Assembly (NCBI GenBank): GCA_038363925.1
Contig: JAQQWL010000007.1
Location: 1,116,001 to 1,180,000, forward strand
DNA from: Apiospora phragmitis
Taxonomy: Eukaryota; Ascomycota; Sordariomycetes; Amphisphaeriales; Apiosporaceae
Length of the DNA: 64,000 nucleotides
Direction of reading: 5' to 3'
The position numbers and the translations under genes are program-made. This document shows positions 12,459-25,000 of the stretch, piece by piece (position 1 is the stretch's first letter; every line of letters begins with the position of its first letter). The notes under the pieces were generated by a model. That model had not been told where the DNA came from, made no database searches, and saw only the letters and a program-made list of their open reading frames with translations.

Positions 12459-15149
12459 ATGCCCAAACCACAGGACGGCCACGTTTCCGTGGAGGAACTC
12501 ACGCCGGAGGAAGCTAGCCGTATTATACACTCCCATCGCAAAGTTCGATATGGCACTGCCTGTTGGCCCTGCCGCCAGCGTGCGTTTTCACCCAACCGTC
12601 TTTTCAACGTGACATCTCTCTAATTCGTTGCGCAGGTAAGGTCAAGTGTGACAACAAGCAGCCATGTGAGAATTGTGTAAAACGGGAGCACCCACAGCTG
12701 TGCTCCTATAAGCCAAACCGCTCCAATGTGGCCAAGCAGGGTTCCGCCGACCTCACACATGGCCAGAAACGCCCGCATTCCCCGGATGGGAGTGCCGAAC
12801 CGGAGCGCACCCTTGACCATCAACCCAACGGCTGGCCGCGAGCCCTAGGTATGCCATACACCCAAATCGTGACTTCGCGACATGTTCATGACCTGATGTT
12901 TGCTTAGACCAGTCCGAGTCAATGGAGATACCGCGTTTCGTCGGACAGAACAGCATCCCGGCACTGCTCCGGGACCAGTCTTCGCCAAACGAGACGAAAG
13001 ATGGCATCGATATCCGTCGAGACATGCGTCCCATTTGGGGCCTCGACAATTCAGCGCCATTTCCTCTGATGTCGTCGCACCACCTAGATCGAATGACACG
13101 AGAGATCTCCGCCGAGCTTCCTTCCGATCGTGAGGTGCTCAAGTAAGTCGCTGTCGCTAACTGAAAGCAACAACTAGGAGCTGCATTGGTGGCTTTTCGT
13201 CAACTCTCTAACCCTTTACTAGACTCTTCAAGACCTACAAGGAGGTGCCACACCCTTTCTGGGGCTTTGTCATCGATATTGAGGATCTAGAGTCGAGGCT
13301 CATGATCTATCTGGAGGAACGTGCCAAGAATGCTCGCGAGGGCCCGGCGACTTCGCGACCGGTGTCCGCCTCGTGGCTAGCCATTCTCTTCGCGGTGCTT
13401 GCTGTAGGCTCTCAATACCACGACGCTCCGTACCATATTAGGACGACCGACTCCCAAAGATACATGCAGATTAGCATGCATTTCTTGCGCCTCGGCAATT
13501 TCTTACTAAGGCCGAACCTCGATTCCATCCAGGCCTTGTTGATGACGAGCTTCGTGCTTCTCAATGATATGAAGGCAGAGGCGTCTTGGGCCTTGCTGGC
13601 TCTTACGTGTCGCCTGGCCCAGTCACTAGGGCTGCACCGCTCGAATCCCCAGGATGGGCGCGAGAGCTCATCGGGAATGTCGACGAAGGATTATTTTCGA
13701 CGGAAACTATGGTACGATCTGTGCCGACTCTACCCAAACAGGAGCTGATATATTGAATAGGTGGACATGCCAATGGCATGATACGTTGACCTCTTTATCT
13801 TTTGACCGGTAAGTCGCTGATTGGTGTTTGAGACGATCAGCTATGCTAACGATGACCAAGTCCCAATATGACGAACATCCAATGCTGCGCCATCCCACTG
13901 TCGTCCGGTTCGATTGTGCAGGGTCTATCCTATCTAGAGGCTATGTATCATCTCACCAGACTTATATCCGAGAAACTGAATCCCGACGCTACTGCTACGG
14001 TTACCTGCGAAAAGATCATGGGAAATTGCGAGGCGGTCGAGTCAATACGGGACAGGGTGTATCCACAGCTACGAAGCAAAGAGGCGGCGAAAACGGCGAT
14101 AGATCGATTACAACACTATGCTTGCCGCTTACACACGGCCTTTGTGGTTTCCGTTTGCTGTCGCCCGGCTCTTCGAAGCGACTGCACCAGATTGAGTGCA
14201 GAAGAGAAGCAAATCCTGTCCGACAAGTGCAAGGAGAACCTCACCGAGACCGTCCGAATGTTTCTGTCCATGCACAATATATCGGTGATTCCGACGAGAA
14301 GTTGGGCGTTCACGTACCATGGCCTGTCCTCTGCTGTGCTCCTTGGCATTATCTGCGAAACCAAGACCGATCCGGAAGTTCGTGGACTACAAGGCGATCT
14401 CATCTCGGCACTCTCGGCTGCCGCTGCTAAGGAGAGATCGAGTCCGCCACCAAATCACGTCAAGCACAGCGACAGGGACATTGAGCTATCTGGGCCGCTT
14501 TCGAGAGCGCTCACAGCTTTGAGAAACATATACGATTACGGGTCTCTACATGGTCTATCGGGGATGAAGAGCGAAAACCCGTCAGGGTCAAGAACGCCCG
14601 TCACTTTGTTGCAGAATGTACCACATGCGGCTAAACAGCAGAAAACTCACGGAATGGCGGACCCTCATCAAGACGCCGCACTTGCGATGACGGAACTGCA
14701 GAATGGAGCTACCATGCCCGAGTTTTCCACGTGCGTCCATATTGATATGCTCAAATCACCATCGCGCGCTAACTGGGACAGGAGTATGTCATATCCGCCG
14801 ACTCTGCAGCAACCGCAGCATCAGCAACAACAGCAACAACAGCAACAACAGCAACAACAGCAACAACAGCAGCAGCAGCAGCAGCAGCAGTCTATGGGCA
14901 TGCAGGGCGTAGCAGACATGAGCCAGATGGACCCAGCCGCCTACATGTCACCCATGGATCTCTATGATTCTATCTTCTGGGGTGAGTCCATGTTTCCGGA
15001 TTGAGCCTTGACGGATGGAGGTCTGAACTAACGTGGCTCTTTCTCAAGAATCACCCCCTGATCCGTTCTATACTGGCACGGACATGAACTTCGATTTCCT
15101 GGCACAACCTCCACCGGGTCAGCCTCCGCAGCAGCAATTTTACTTCTAA
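12459..15149 (+). CDS. Zn(II)2Cys6 fungal transcription factor with polyglutamine tract
   Basis: Seven exons join in frame: 12459-12579, 12636-12848, 12908-13142, 13223-13711, 13761-13808, 13861-14981, 15049-15149, for 775 residues. The first junction lies inside the zinc cluster, which has six cysteines (residues 35, 38, 45, 51, 54, 63) spaced C-x2-C-x6-C-x5-C-x2-C-x8-C. The central part, including VPHPFWGF, the ALLALTCRLAQSLGLHRS segment and the region after PNMTNIQCC, has the character of the fungal-specific regulatory (middle homology) domain. A glutamine tract of about 23 residues (14822-14890) and a Q/P-rich C-terminus (PPQQQFYF) look like activation segments. It should act in the nucleus as a sequence-specific regulator; the target pathway cannot be told. 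All introns have consensus ends and no damage is seen. Confidence 0.88.
14822..14890 (+). repeat. CAG/CAA microsatellite encoding polyglutamine
   Basis: About 23 consecutive glutamine codons lie in the last large exon of the Zn2Cys6 gene. The first two thirds follow a CAGCAACAA nine-base pattern and the last part is pure CAG. Such tracts vary in length between strains by slippage. Confidence 0.9.
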
Positions 15150-15546
15150 CCTTGTTTTAACTGTGGGCTTCCAGCGCGTTGGGGCCAAGTGTCCTTCGGT
15201 GTCTAGGCGTTCAAGGGGCGGCACATCGTCCACACACACAAAAAGGCGGCGGCGATGACTGTGACGGGAGGGATAGAATTTTTCCCTTTTATTTTATTTT
15301 AAGCCAATGGGGTTGTTTATCTAGGAGTTTGTTTGTTAGAAGGTTTTTTTTAAAGCGAGTCTGTATTTGACATCTAGAGTTTTTCTATATTGTATCTACT
15401 TGGGAGTGAATGCTTGCTTGCCTGTCTGCGTTACATTGGGAAGGCTTGTGCTTGCTTAGCACATCCGGGGCAGCCGAAGCTGCAGCTCCTTATCTTAAAT
15501 CAGCGCTCCTTAAGCAGCTTCATGCAAATAACTTGTCTCATGTCCG
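15150..15546. other. Convergent 3' region
   Basis: About 400 bases between the stop codons of the Zn2Cys6 gene and the amidase, which point toward each other. A T-rich stretch (15280-15350) suits 3' ends. No gene seen. Confidence 0.5.
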
Positions 15547-17854
15547 TCATGCTAAGGCGTCCAAGACTACTTTGACCATAGCCACAACTTTCTCTTCTTC
15601 GAGTCTGGACAGAAACCGTTAATTCTTGTCCATGGCAGTGCAGCGGGTTAGGGAACAGGTCAGTACTCACCGTCTCCCTATTACCTGAAGGTTGATCGGC
15701 ATTCCGTGCACCGCCTCTGCATGGTCTGGACAGAAACAAGAACGTACTTGTTAGCAACGGCGAACCACACCTTCGGCCGATGGATCGATTGATACAGCAG
15801 TGAACATTGAGAGAGAGAAGATGAAGAAAAAGTCAAGAGGGAAACTCACATTCGGATTGGATCATCTTGTCGACTTCGCTCATGGGCTGATACAACAGCA
15901 TGTCGAGCGCCTTGTCGAGCGCGGCATCCACCTTGATACCGGTGGGGAAGCTAATGCAGCTTTGATCTAGGGACGTTGTACACACCCGTGTAGCCAACTA
16001 GAGAAAGAGCCGCAGATTAGTTTTCGGTTACCTAAGCCGGAAGCGTCTACTTCGAGGCCGATCACTGTCGCCACAGGGCTGAAAGGGTCGGGAATGAATA
16101 TAGGGGAGGTGGGGCTCGAGAGGGAAAGACCCGGGAGAGACGAGGCTAAGGCAAAGCGGAGAGCGATAAGTGCTCGAAAGAGCGAGCAAGCGAGACGCGA
16201 GGTTCGAGATGAGGGCGCCAAGAATACGAAAAGAAACGGAAAGAAATAGAGAGAGAGAGATGAGATCACAAAGGAACCAAATCAACGAACGTACCATGTC
16301 GGAACTTGCCATTCTCCACACTCGCATACGGCGTTGTCGGACACAGCAGCGCGTCGATCCCGGACGCGTTCCAGCGCTCGAGGTGGCGCTGCTGGTACGC
16401 CTGGCGCTCGGCGTGCAGGCGCCAGAGGTCGCGCGTGCCCAGCTCCTGGCTCGAGGCGTAGGCCGCCATCGCGGGCAGGAACCAAGGCTCGCCCGTCTTG
16501 GCGATCTCCTCGCGGATCGCGAGCCCGCCGTCCGCGACGAACATGCGATTCAGCAGGTCGAGGCCCTGGGCCTGGTCCTTGGAGGACCACTCGACGAGCT
16601 CGTGGCCCGCGGACGCGAGGGCGTCGGCGGTGCGGCGCAGGGCGCGCGTTACGGGCGGCGTGGGGAGGGCCATGCCGTCGTCCCACATGACGGCGATCTT
16701 CAGTTTGCGGCCTAAAAGGGGCGGTGAGGGCGTCCGCCACGGGATGGGCAGGCAGCGCGGGTCCGCGTCGTGCCAGGGCTCGGCCCCGACGACGGCGCGG
16801 CAGTAGGCCTCGAGGTCGCCCAGGGTGCGCGCCAGGGGCCCGTTGACGGACTGCACGGCCTCCTGGCCGGGCATGCCGGAGCGGCAGCCCAGGGTCGGGA
16901 AGCGGCCGAAGGACGGGCGCAGCGTGAACAGCCCCGTGCACGCGGCGGGGATGCGCAGCGAGCCGCCGATGTCGGTGCCGACGCCCAAGGGGCTACCGCG
17001 GAACGCAATGAGCGCAGCCTCGCCGCCCGACGAGCCGCCCGGCGTCAGCCTGCGGTTCAGCGGGTTCACGGTGCGGCCCATGACGTTGTTGACCGTCTCG
17101 GCCATCATCATGGCGGTGGGCACGTTGGTCTTGACGTAGAAGACGGCGCCGGCCTTGGTCTGGAGCAGCGTCGCCAGCGCCGCGTCCGCGGCCGCGGGGC
17201 AGTCGACGTGCGACACGAAGCCGACGGTCGCGTCGAGGCCCGCGAGGTGGAAGTTGTCCTTGAGCGAGACGGGCAGGCCGTGCAGGGGCCCCAGGGGCAG
17301 GCCGGTCCGGGCCAGGTGCGCGTCGAGCTGGCGCGCCGTCTCGAGGCCGCGCTCGAAGCAGGTCTCGGAGAGGCAGTTGGTCTGGTGGCCGATAGCATCA
17401 TCTCACGACTGGTCAGTTATTTCCTCTCTTTTCTTTCTTCTTCGCTGCTCCTATTCATTTGCCTTTCTTCTAAGTTGTCTTCTTCTCCCCCCTTTTCCTC
17501 AGGGACCATCGATTCACTTGATCCTAGCAGCTCAGTCCTCCCATGCATTTCCATATTGGGGAATTAAGAACTTACGAGCTGATGGGCCGCCGCGGCCCGC
17601 TTGCAGAAAGCCCGGGTGACGGTCTCGGACTTGAGCTCGCCCGAAGCGAGTTTAGGGAGCAACTCCAACGCCTCGGAATTCGTGATGGCGAGCTCTTCGG
17701 CGGTGAACCAGCCCGAGGTCTCTGGAAAGGTCGTGACATCATCCTGGCTATCGGGCGGCATCAGGTGGTCGGGGATAATCCATTCTGCTGGTATCGACTC
17801 CAAGACGGCCTTTTGCTTTCGCGCGGCCACTTGTTCCCAGATCTGAACCTTCAT
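15547..17854 (-). CDS. Amidase (amidase signature family, AmdS-like)
   Basis: Exons on the minus strand: 17854-17576, 17381-16295, then 15997-15850 or 15966-15850, 15725-15671 and 15604-15547. The protein has the amidase signature fold: LPVSLKDNFH with the catalytic lysine, then GGSSGGEAALI and VGTDIGGSLRIPA with the serines of the Ser-cisSer-Lys triad, and the C-terminal HAEAVHGMPINLQVIGRRLEEE. The family hydrolyses amides to acid plus ammonia. With the usual acceptor at 15998 a single extra base (plus-strand GGG, 15970-15972) breaks the frame inside the conserved YTGVYNV motif. An acceptor 31 bases further in (CCCTAG, exon from 15966) restores a 531-residue frame but skips about ten residues. 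The gene is divergent from a permease. Family sure; exact substrate unknown. Confidence 0.87.
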
Positions 17855-18932
17855 TTCAACTAGCTGCTGGTGTACTTGTGATATATAGTTCTACACTTGT
17901 GCAAATAGGTAGTATAAATATAGACTTTGGCAAAGTAACTGGAGTATTTAGAAGCTTCTTCGTTTTGCAAATATGATCCCTTGCTTATATACTACAACCT
18001 CTGAGCGATATCCGACTGCTGTTATTGGTATTGGGGGCGAGGGACGGGAACTCCGCACCCATCGGCACGGGTCCGATGCCCGCTAGAGCTAAGCTTACAA
18101 TAGGAGGGGGCGTCATGTCCATCCCTCTCGCACTTGATCATGTTTGGATTAGCCAACAGCCAAGATAGCCACGGCGGTTCTTCGTGACAAACTCGCTTTA
18201 TTCCTCACATCATCACGAGGTAGCATCACTCCGCAGCTTAGCTGGTCCAGATGGACGGATGGACGTCTGTCGTGGGCACGATTCCACGTATTCTGTCGCC
18301 ATCCGGCTACCTATCCCAACCCATCATTGTCGTTCATCTCAAGAATCCGACCGAAACCCGAAAATCATGGTGACGCGAAAGAACATGCAGTAGACGTCCC
18401 CTAGAACGACTGGAGATGGAGACTGTCTGGGGAAGAAAGATAGTGCATCTCCTGGGGATCCTAGGGAGGGCCACATGCACTATCTGAAGCGGGTCTTGGT
18501 TCGGTTAAGTCAAGTCGTTATCATCGTGCCGACACTAAGGCAGTGGTACCCACGGTTTTTTACACCTGGGTTTTTTCATTGGAAAGGAGCATTAACCTTG
18601 CTTACATTAGTTCAGCTGAGAGATTACGGGCGCAACATCCATCAAATGCTTGTTGCCAAGCCCGATAAGTCAGTATCTTCTGGGTGACTTCCGACGGGCG
18701 CATTCGAACCTCCGGCAATCTTGGTCGGTCGCAAATGCTTGTAACGGTCTTATCGCATGCCACAGATAGTCCATCGACATGTTTAGGTCGGATTAGTGTG
18801 TTGGATACTAACCATCTCGAGCATGAGGAATAGCAATACCTTGGCTTATCTGAAGTAGTAATATAAGACGGGCGCACTCGCGGCCGGTCACCTGCGGCTG
18901 CACTCACAGCTCTGTCGATATCGCTTACCATC
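17855..18932. promoter_or_regulatory. Shared amidase/permease upstream region with GATA-type motifs
   Basis: This 1.08 kb region separates divergent starts. Four sites fit HGATAR, the core bound by fungal GATA nitrogen regulators (AreA/NIT2): GATAAG at 18664, its complement at 18749-18754, AGATAG at 18764, and the complement of AGATAAG at 18845-18851. All lie within 270 bases of the permease start. Such short motifs occur by chance, so regulation by nitrogen is inference supported by the amidase and permease products. Confidence 0.4.
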
Positions 18933-20433
18933 ATGGCGGGGTTTATATCCAACTTGAGGGAATACCTCCACACCGAATACCGACCCGGCGAGCGGAAGCT
19001 GGTTATGAAGATTGACTTCTTCATTCTGACCTTTTGCTGCCTGGCCTATTTCACCAATTACCTGGACCGATCCAATCTGACCAATGCCTACGTGAGTGGC
19101 ATGAAGGAAGACCTGGGCTTCGTGGGCGACCAGCTGAACCAGATCAACACCTGCTTCACGGTCGGATATGTCATAGGCCAGCTGCCAGCCAACATGTCGC
19201 TGCATTACATCAAGCCACGCTATTTCTTCCCGTCCATGATGGTCATCTGGGGCTGCTTGACCATGATCACGGCTTCTGTACATCGCCCTCAATCCATCAT
19301 GGCCATCCGGTTCTTCCAGGGCATCGCCGAGGCGACCACCTTCGTAGGAACCCATTACATCCTGGGCTCGTGGTATACCGAAAAGGAGCTCGGCAAACGC
19401 AGTGGCATCTTCACGGCCTCGGGCCTTGCCGGCACCATGATTGGCGGCTTCATCCAAACGGGCATTTACCAGTCGCTGCACGAGAAGAACGGCCTCACTG
19501 GTTGGCGGTGGCTGTTCATCATCGACGGACTCATCACCATACCCGTAGCTCTCTATGGCTTCATCTTTTTCCCAGACACGCCGCAGACTACGACGGCCTT
19601 TTATCTCACCGCAGCCGAGAAGGAACTAGCCATCGCGCGCATGCCGGCCGTGGATGAAGGCTCGCCGATATCCCTGAGCTTCTTCAAGAAGGTCTTATCT
19701 TCTTGGTACTGGTGGGGTTTCGTCGTCCTTTGGATCATTGCAGGCGAAACGGAGTCCTTCAGCACCAACGGACTCATGGCGCTGTACATGAAGAGCCACC
19801 CGACCAACAAGTATGCGGTGTGGCAGCTGAACAACTACCCTACCGCCATTCCGGCAGTCGGCATCGTGTCGACCCTCTTCTGGGCAACGCTCACCGACTT
19901 CCTGCGCGGCAAGCGTTGGCTCGTGGGCCATTTCATTGCCATCATCGGCGTGGTGACCTCGGCCATGATCCTGGTGGCGTCCAATGACCCGGCGAACCCG
20001 GCGTCGACGACGGTGGTGTTTGCGGCGTACTACCTAGCGGGAACGGTGTACGCCTGTCAAGCTACGTTCTTCGCCTGGTGCAACGACGCGATGAGGTACG
20101 AAGACCACATGTTCCGAGCCGTCGTCTTGGCAGGCATGAATCTGGGATCCAACGTCATCAACGCCTGGTGGTCAATCGTCTTCTATGGTGCCTCCATGGC
20201 GCCATGGTTCAGAGTAAGTGCAAACCCGTAGAAAATCCAATGAGACCATACAATTTTTCCGATTGCTGACAACAGTTGCATTACAGCGGGGTATGTGGGC
20301 CATGATCGCGATGAGCATCGCCTTGACGATATGGACGGGCGGGCTTTCGTTCTTGACCCGAAGGAACAGTAAGAGGCGAGAGACGGTGCAGGCAGAGTCG
20401 ATGTCTGCGGATGTGGATGCAAAGTCAATCTAA
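18933..20433 (+). CDS. MFS transporter, anion:cation symporter (DAL5/allantoate permease) family
   Basis: Two exons (18933-20213, 20287-20433) encode 475 residues with about twelve hydrophobic segments. Motifs match the fungal anion:cation symporter branch of the major facilitator superfamily: KIDFFILTFCCLAYFTNYLDRSN in the first membrane segment, VGYVIGQLPANM, RFFQGIAEATTFVGTHYILGSWYT, and GWRWLFIIDGLITIPVALYG. Members import allantoate, ureidosuccinate, nicotinate, pantothenate or biotin, and the sequence alone does not decide which. The intron removes an early stop after APWFR and adds the last membrane segment and a charged tail. Placement opposite an amidase suggests uptake of a nitrogen source. 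No damage is seen. Confidence 0.88.
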
Positions 20434-21519
20434 TCTAGACGTTGTTCGAAGTATGCTTTAACAAATCTCGCCTATTCTTGGTAGCATCCCTGAGCTTACC
20501 CGCTCCGAGCAGGGCGTGAGTTGTTTGTTCACCGGGTGTGTTGGTTCATGCGACAAAAGCCACCGCCCGCTAGTTTATTTTGGCGGTTCCATGCGCCCTT
20601 ACACAAGACCGAAGAAGACAGGAATACGAACGAACAAGCAGTAGCTCGAAAGAATGCGTGATCTGGTTTAGGCAATGTGACCTCAGTGGTTACTTATAGA
20701 TGTTGAACAGGCGTAAGTGAGGCTTTTACGAGACTCGTAAGTTGACGGGCTTGCAGGTGTGCAAAATGCGCTGGTGACTGCTCGTCAAAGTCTTGTCAGG
20801 TAACCTAGCGGATCTTACGGCAGTTTGCCCGCTAGCGATTAGCGAGGTGACCTTGCCACCCGCAGTGGGGATGATCAGGTTTAGCGGGGAGGAGCTGGCC
20901 AGATTCGATTCACAATGACGCAGAGCAAGGCAGTGCAAATGCTACACAGCAACCCAGCAAAATACTTCCCCTTTTCCGAATTTACCACGGTAATCTTATG
21001 AACGGTCTTGTCGTCTACTCAGGTGGTATTGGGCGGTCATTCAGGGGCATCATGCGAATGCTCTATCCCGGGTCGAGGCGAAGCTTAGCCCTCGCAAAAG
21101 CACCCAGGATCCCGAGAAGAATCTCCTTGAATCGGTGTACATGTTTTTGTTTTTATCAAAACCGCCTGGTTGTGCCACGTGCGGGCAATAGGGATCGGCA
21201 CTATTTACGGACCCAGCAAATCTTGTATTGCACCGCTGGCTTTCATGCGTGGCAGCGTGGATGCCGTAGAACCTGGCTTAGGCCCGGAATAGTAGCATCG
21301 AGAAAGAGAGGAGTCATTACCGTCGAGTTCTAATCTTGGCTCATCCGTTCTTGGGAACTTCATATAAGAGTGGGATGTCCCTCCTACTTCATCCGAAAGT
21401 CCCAGTACACACCATCCCACGATCTCTGTGCATCTTGTCCTTCGTTACTTGCAAATACTCCACGACAAACTAATATAACCTTAATACCAACCCTCATTCG
21501 CTCCTCCAAATCAGACAAA
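20434..21519. other. Intergenic upstream of NIS1-like gene
   Basis: No coding pattern is seen. Near the right end, a TATA-like CATATAAG at 21361-21368 lies about 155 bases before the NIS1-like ATG, followed by a C/A-rich leader typical of highly expressed secreted-protein genes. Confidence 0.45.
21361..21368 (+). promoter_or_regulatory. TATA-like element of the NIS1-like gene
   Basis: CATATAAG lies about 155 bases upstream of the start codon, a reasonable place for a core promoter with a leader of about 120 bases. This is inference from sequence only. Confidence 0.4.
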
Positions 21520-22015
21520 ATGGTTTCCATCAAGACCCTCATCGGCGCCGGCCTGGCCGCTCTGCCCTCCGCCTCCGCCTACATCTACGGCATGGAGGCC
21601 CCCGCCACGGCCGTCGCCGGAAGCACCATCAAGGCCACCCTCATGACCGCGAGCTACGTCCAGAACTTCGTCGACTACTCCGTCATCTGGGGCATCTCGG
21701 CCTCCGGTGGTGGCAGCTGTGCCCCGGAGATCTGCCTCGGCACTCAGATTGGCTACAAGAACTTCTAGTATGTCTCTTCCCCATTTCTTTCTTTAAAGCC
21801 CAAGAAAAAGAAGAAGAAAACCACTTGCTAATATAAATTTTACCTGCAGCCCCGAGCAAGTGCCCCTCGGCAACTTTACCATGGATGTGACCATCCCTGA
21901 GGACACCCCCGCCGGCGACCGCGTCTTGACCGCCGCCGTACCCTACCTAGTCGGCGCCAGCGGTGTCACTAAGGTCCACGCCTTCAACGCCACCATTGCG
22001 GTCACTGCTGCTTAA
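21520..22015 (+). CDS. NIS1-like secreted effector
   Basis: Two exons (21520-21767, 21850-22015) encode 137 residues. A signal peptide (about residues 1-20, ending PSASA) leads into YIYGMEAPATAVAGSTIKAT, then TASYVQNFVDYSVIWGIS, the pattern of the Necrosis-Inducing Secreted protein 1 family: I-x-G-h-x-AP, a glycine-rich turn, a Y-x-Q-N aromatic motif and an I-x-WG motif. Two cysteines (67 and 72) may pair. The second exon continues a beta-rich domain and ends with FNATIAVTAA. NIS1 proteins of plant-associated fungi act outside the fungus, where they interfere with pattern-triggered immunity by binding BAK1/BIK1-type kinases. Activity of this copy is not shown. The frame is intact. I am fairly confident of the family, less of function. 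Confidence 0.72.
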
Positions 22016-25000
22016 GGGATAGCTGCACGCTACAGTACGAAGGTTAACGACGAAACGAAAATAGAAAAGTGGAATAATGCATTGCCTCGATTATTCAAGA
22101 ACTAGGCACGCTATATCTTAATCAACTTACAAATAAGCATGTTGCTTCGGTAACCCTGTATGTATGTTTAACGTGCCTATGATTACGGTGTTTGTGTCGA
22201 ACTTCCAATCACCCCGATTAGATAACCTTCATGGTTGATATGTGGATAGTAGATGACGGGTAGTTGAGTTGGCCGTCAATACCCATAATGAACTGCCGGC
22301 AAGATACATGTAGCGAGTCAAGTGTTTCATGATTCGTAAAACCCAGGATCTTGGTGATTTAAAGTTCGATATAAAATCGCCGTTATCGCTATCTTATAAT
22401 GGCTGCTCTAGCCCTGAAGGGTTGTTTACCCCCTGTCACGATGCATCCACACTCACCAGATACATATCTCTTGTTGATAATGTTCCCGTCCACGCCCATA
22501 ACCAAGCACCCTACCCATACGCCATCACCACACAGCAGTGTAAACTCCAGTAAACCAAATACTCCTAAAAAGTATAGCCAACGAATGACCTCGCTCATTG
22601 CCATGAATGCCCCCAGACAGAAAGACTGATCTGCTACTCCATCACGTGTCCCCACATCTGGGATGTCGATCCCTTGCTCCTGCGGCGGCGATGGCCGTTC
22701 GCGCTTATCTTCTCCGCGACCGGATCCGAGTCGCTTCCAACAGCCTTCATCAGAGCATTCCAGAGGCCGAACATGGCTGCGAGTGGGGAATGGAGGAACT
22801 CTGTGTCGAAAATCGGTAGTGAGTTTCGGTTGTTGTTTGTGATATGGTTGCTTCTACATGAGAGCTCTCTAAGGACTATGATATGCCTTCTTTATTCGGA
22901 AAGTGTCGAAGAACTGTCTCTGTTCTTTTCTTGAAGTATGACGAGTATAGAGCGTACTGAGTTGTATTTGTGTATGTGTTTATGTGTTTCTCTGAGAAGC
23001 ACGAGCAAAAATTCCAGGTCCAGCTGGCGAGGGTAGAGATGATGAGACTGGTGTGAGATGATAGATATGAGGTTGGTTTACCAGGCAGAAATGTAGCTGA
23101 GCTTATATACACATACATATCTACGAGACGGAGGCCTTGGCTACCGACAAGGATTGCCTTACCCGAGGCGGGAGTCATTGACAGGTGCCAAGTGATAGAG
23201 CATCTTCTCTGGGTGGGTTACCCAAACCAATATGTTACCCCAATGCAACTGGTCATCGGACGTTGGGACGACGGAATGCACGGGCAATGATCTGATGTGC
23301 ATTTTCGCTTTCAAGGCAAACATGCATATTGTACAATCGGGCTGACGGTCGAATGGTATTGGACGAGGCAAAGAGGGGATCGCCAAACATGCGTTCATAG
23401 CTGACAAGGCGCAGGAGGGCAGTGTCCACCGTATTTCGAACCACGAATAGGCAGCACTCTCTGGCACTATCGCACTCTCGCAACTTGACACCGAATCCAC
23501 TGGCAAGAACCTCCAGACTCCAGGGCTATCATGTACATCTCATCTCGCACATGATGGATGTATCAACGGTATGAGCATAGAAGCCAAGATCAAAAGCCAA
23601 TGGGAATGAAGCCTGGAAGATACGACTGCAATCTGGGACTACCTATCGCTCTCCACTCCCCCCAGGCAGGCTGACGGCCGGGACTTCGACTCAGATCCCC
23701 CGCTCTTTTTCGACGACTTATCGTACATCTACCATCTACCAAGATTACCCTGCTCTCGCGGTCCGCGGCTGACGATCGGCCAATCCTGGACTTTTTCGTA
23801 CGAAGTACACGATACGGCTCACGAGCGTGGGAGCGCTTACGCGGACAGCAACCTGCAGATGCCGTATGTAGCAGAGCAAGAAACATCGAGGCAATACCCC
23901 CCACTTCCAGAGGGATTGGGGTTGCAGCCTGGCCTGTGGCATGCGACGACTCTCGACTCATGATCATTCATCATGATAATGAGGCGATATCATTCTGAAA
24001 CTATGGGAACTGCCAATAAATGTCAGTGTGCGTTTCAAGAAATTGAATACGAGTCCAGAATCGCCTGTTCACGGTCCATGCTACTGCGGATGCAAAAAGT
24101 CCGCGCAACCCGCGCTCCTCAATTTTTCAATTTCTCGGATTTCCATTGCAGCCGCCTCTTCCGTATCAACGGGGCGCCGATGCGTGCAGCCGGCCGGCGC
24201 TTGAACTTATGAGAGGCCCAATCAATCAAAGCCAGCAGAGGCAGCATAAAAAGGTTATCCGGGAATTGGGAACAGCCCCCACGATACATCATCCGCAGAG
24301 GACGACAATCAGAGTGTATACTCCCAATATTCGATGAAGTCTAGCAGGAAGATGGTACTCAAAAGAGATGAAAGGCCATTTATCTCAGTAATGCGTGCGC
24401 AGTTCAATTACTAGAAGATGCACCGTATCTTGGTCAAAACTGCGAGGGGATATCTATCTCATCGACTTTGTCGTCGTCAGCTTTGCCCCGAAGCAAACCA
24501 GACCGGATTCTTGCAACGCCCGAGCTAACCCGTTGATCTACAGTACATGCCGAACAAACAGGCGCCTAATGCTGCAGTACATGTAGCTACCTACATGCAT
24601 GTAAGCTGATATTTTCAAGCCGTATATTACCTGATTAGGTACGCCAAACAAATACATCGACCCGCTGCGTCATTCAAACCAGTTGGACTTTTGCTGCGGC
24701 AGTTCCAGGCGCGCGCAGCAAACATGACGCACGAGTCCCCGAGTCAACCGAAATTTTGCCACGGGACATGGCAGGATCTCGCTCATGATGATGCGTCGTC
24801 GCCCGTTCTTACCAAAAAAAGCCAAGTGAGGTCACAGCATGTCCAAGGATGGGACGGACGAGTTGATCTTAACGCAAAGGGGTGGGAAACAGGAATGAGC
24901 AAATAGCAATTATTGAATGCGTGAGGCAAGGAAGGCCAGCGCCAAAACACGCTTCTCCCATCATGACACCTCAAGTCGTGCAAGAGCCAAATATACCAAC

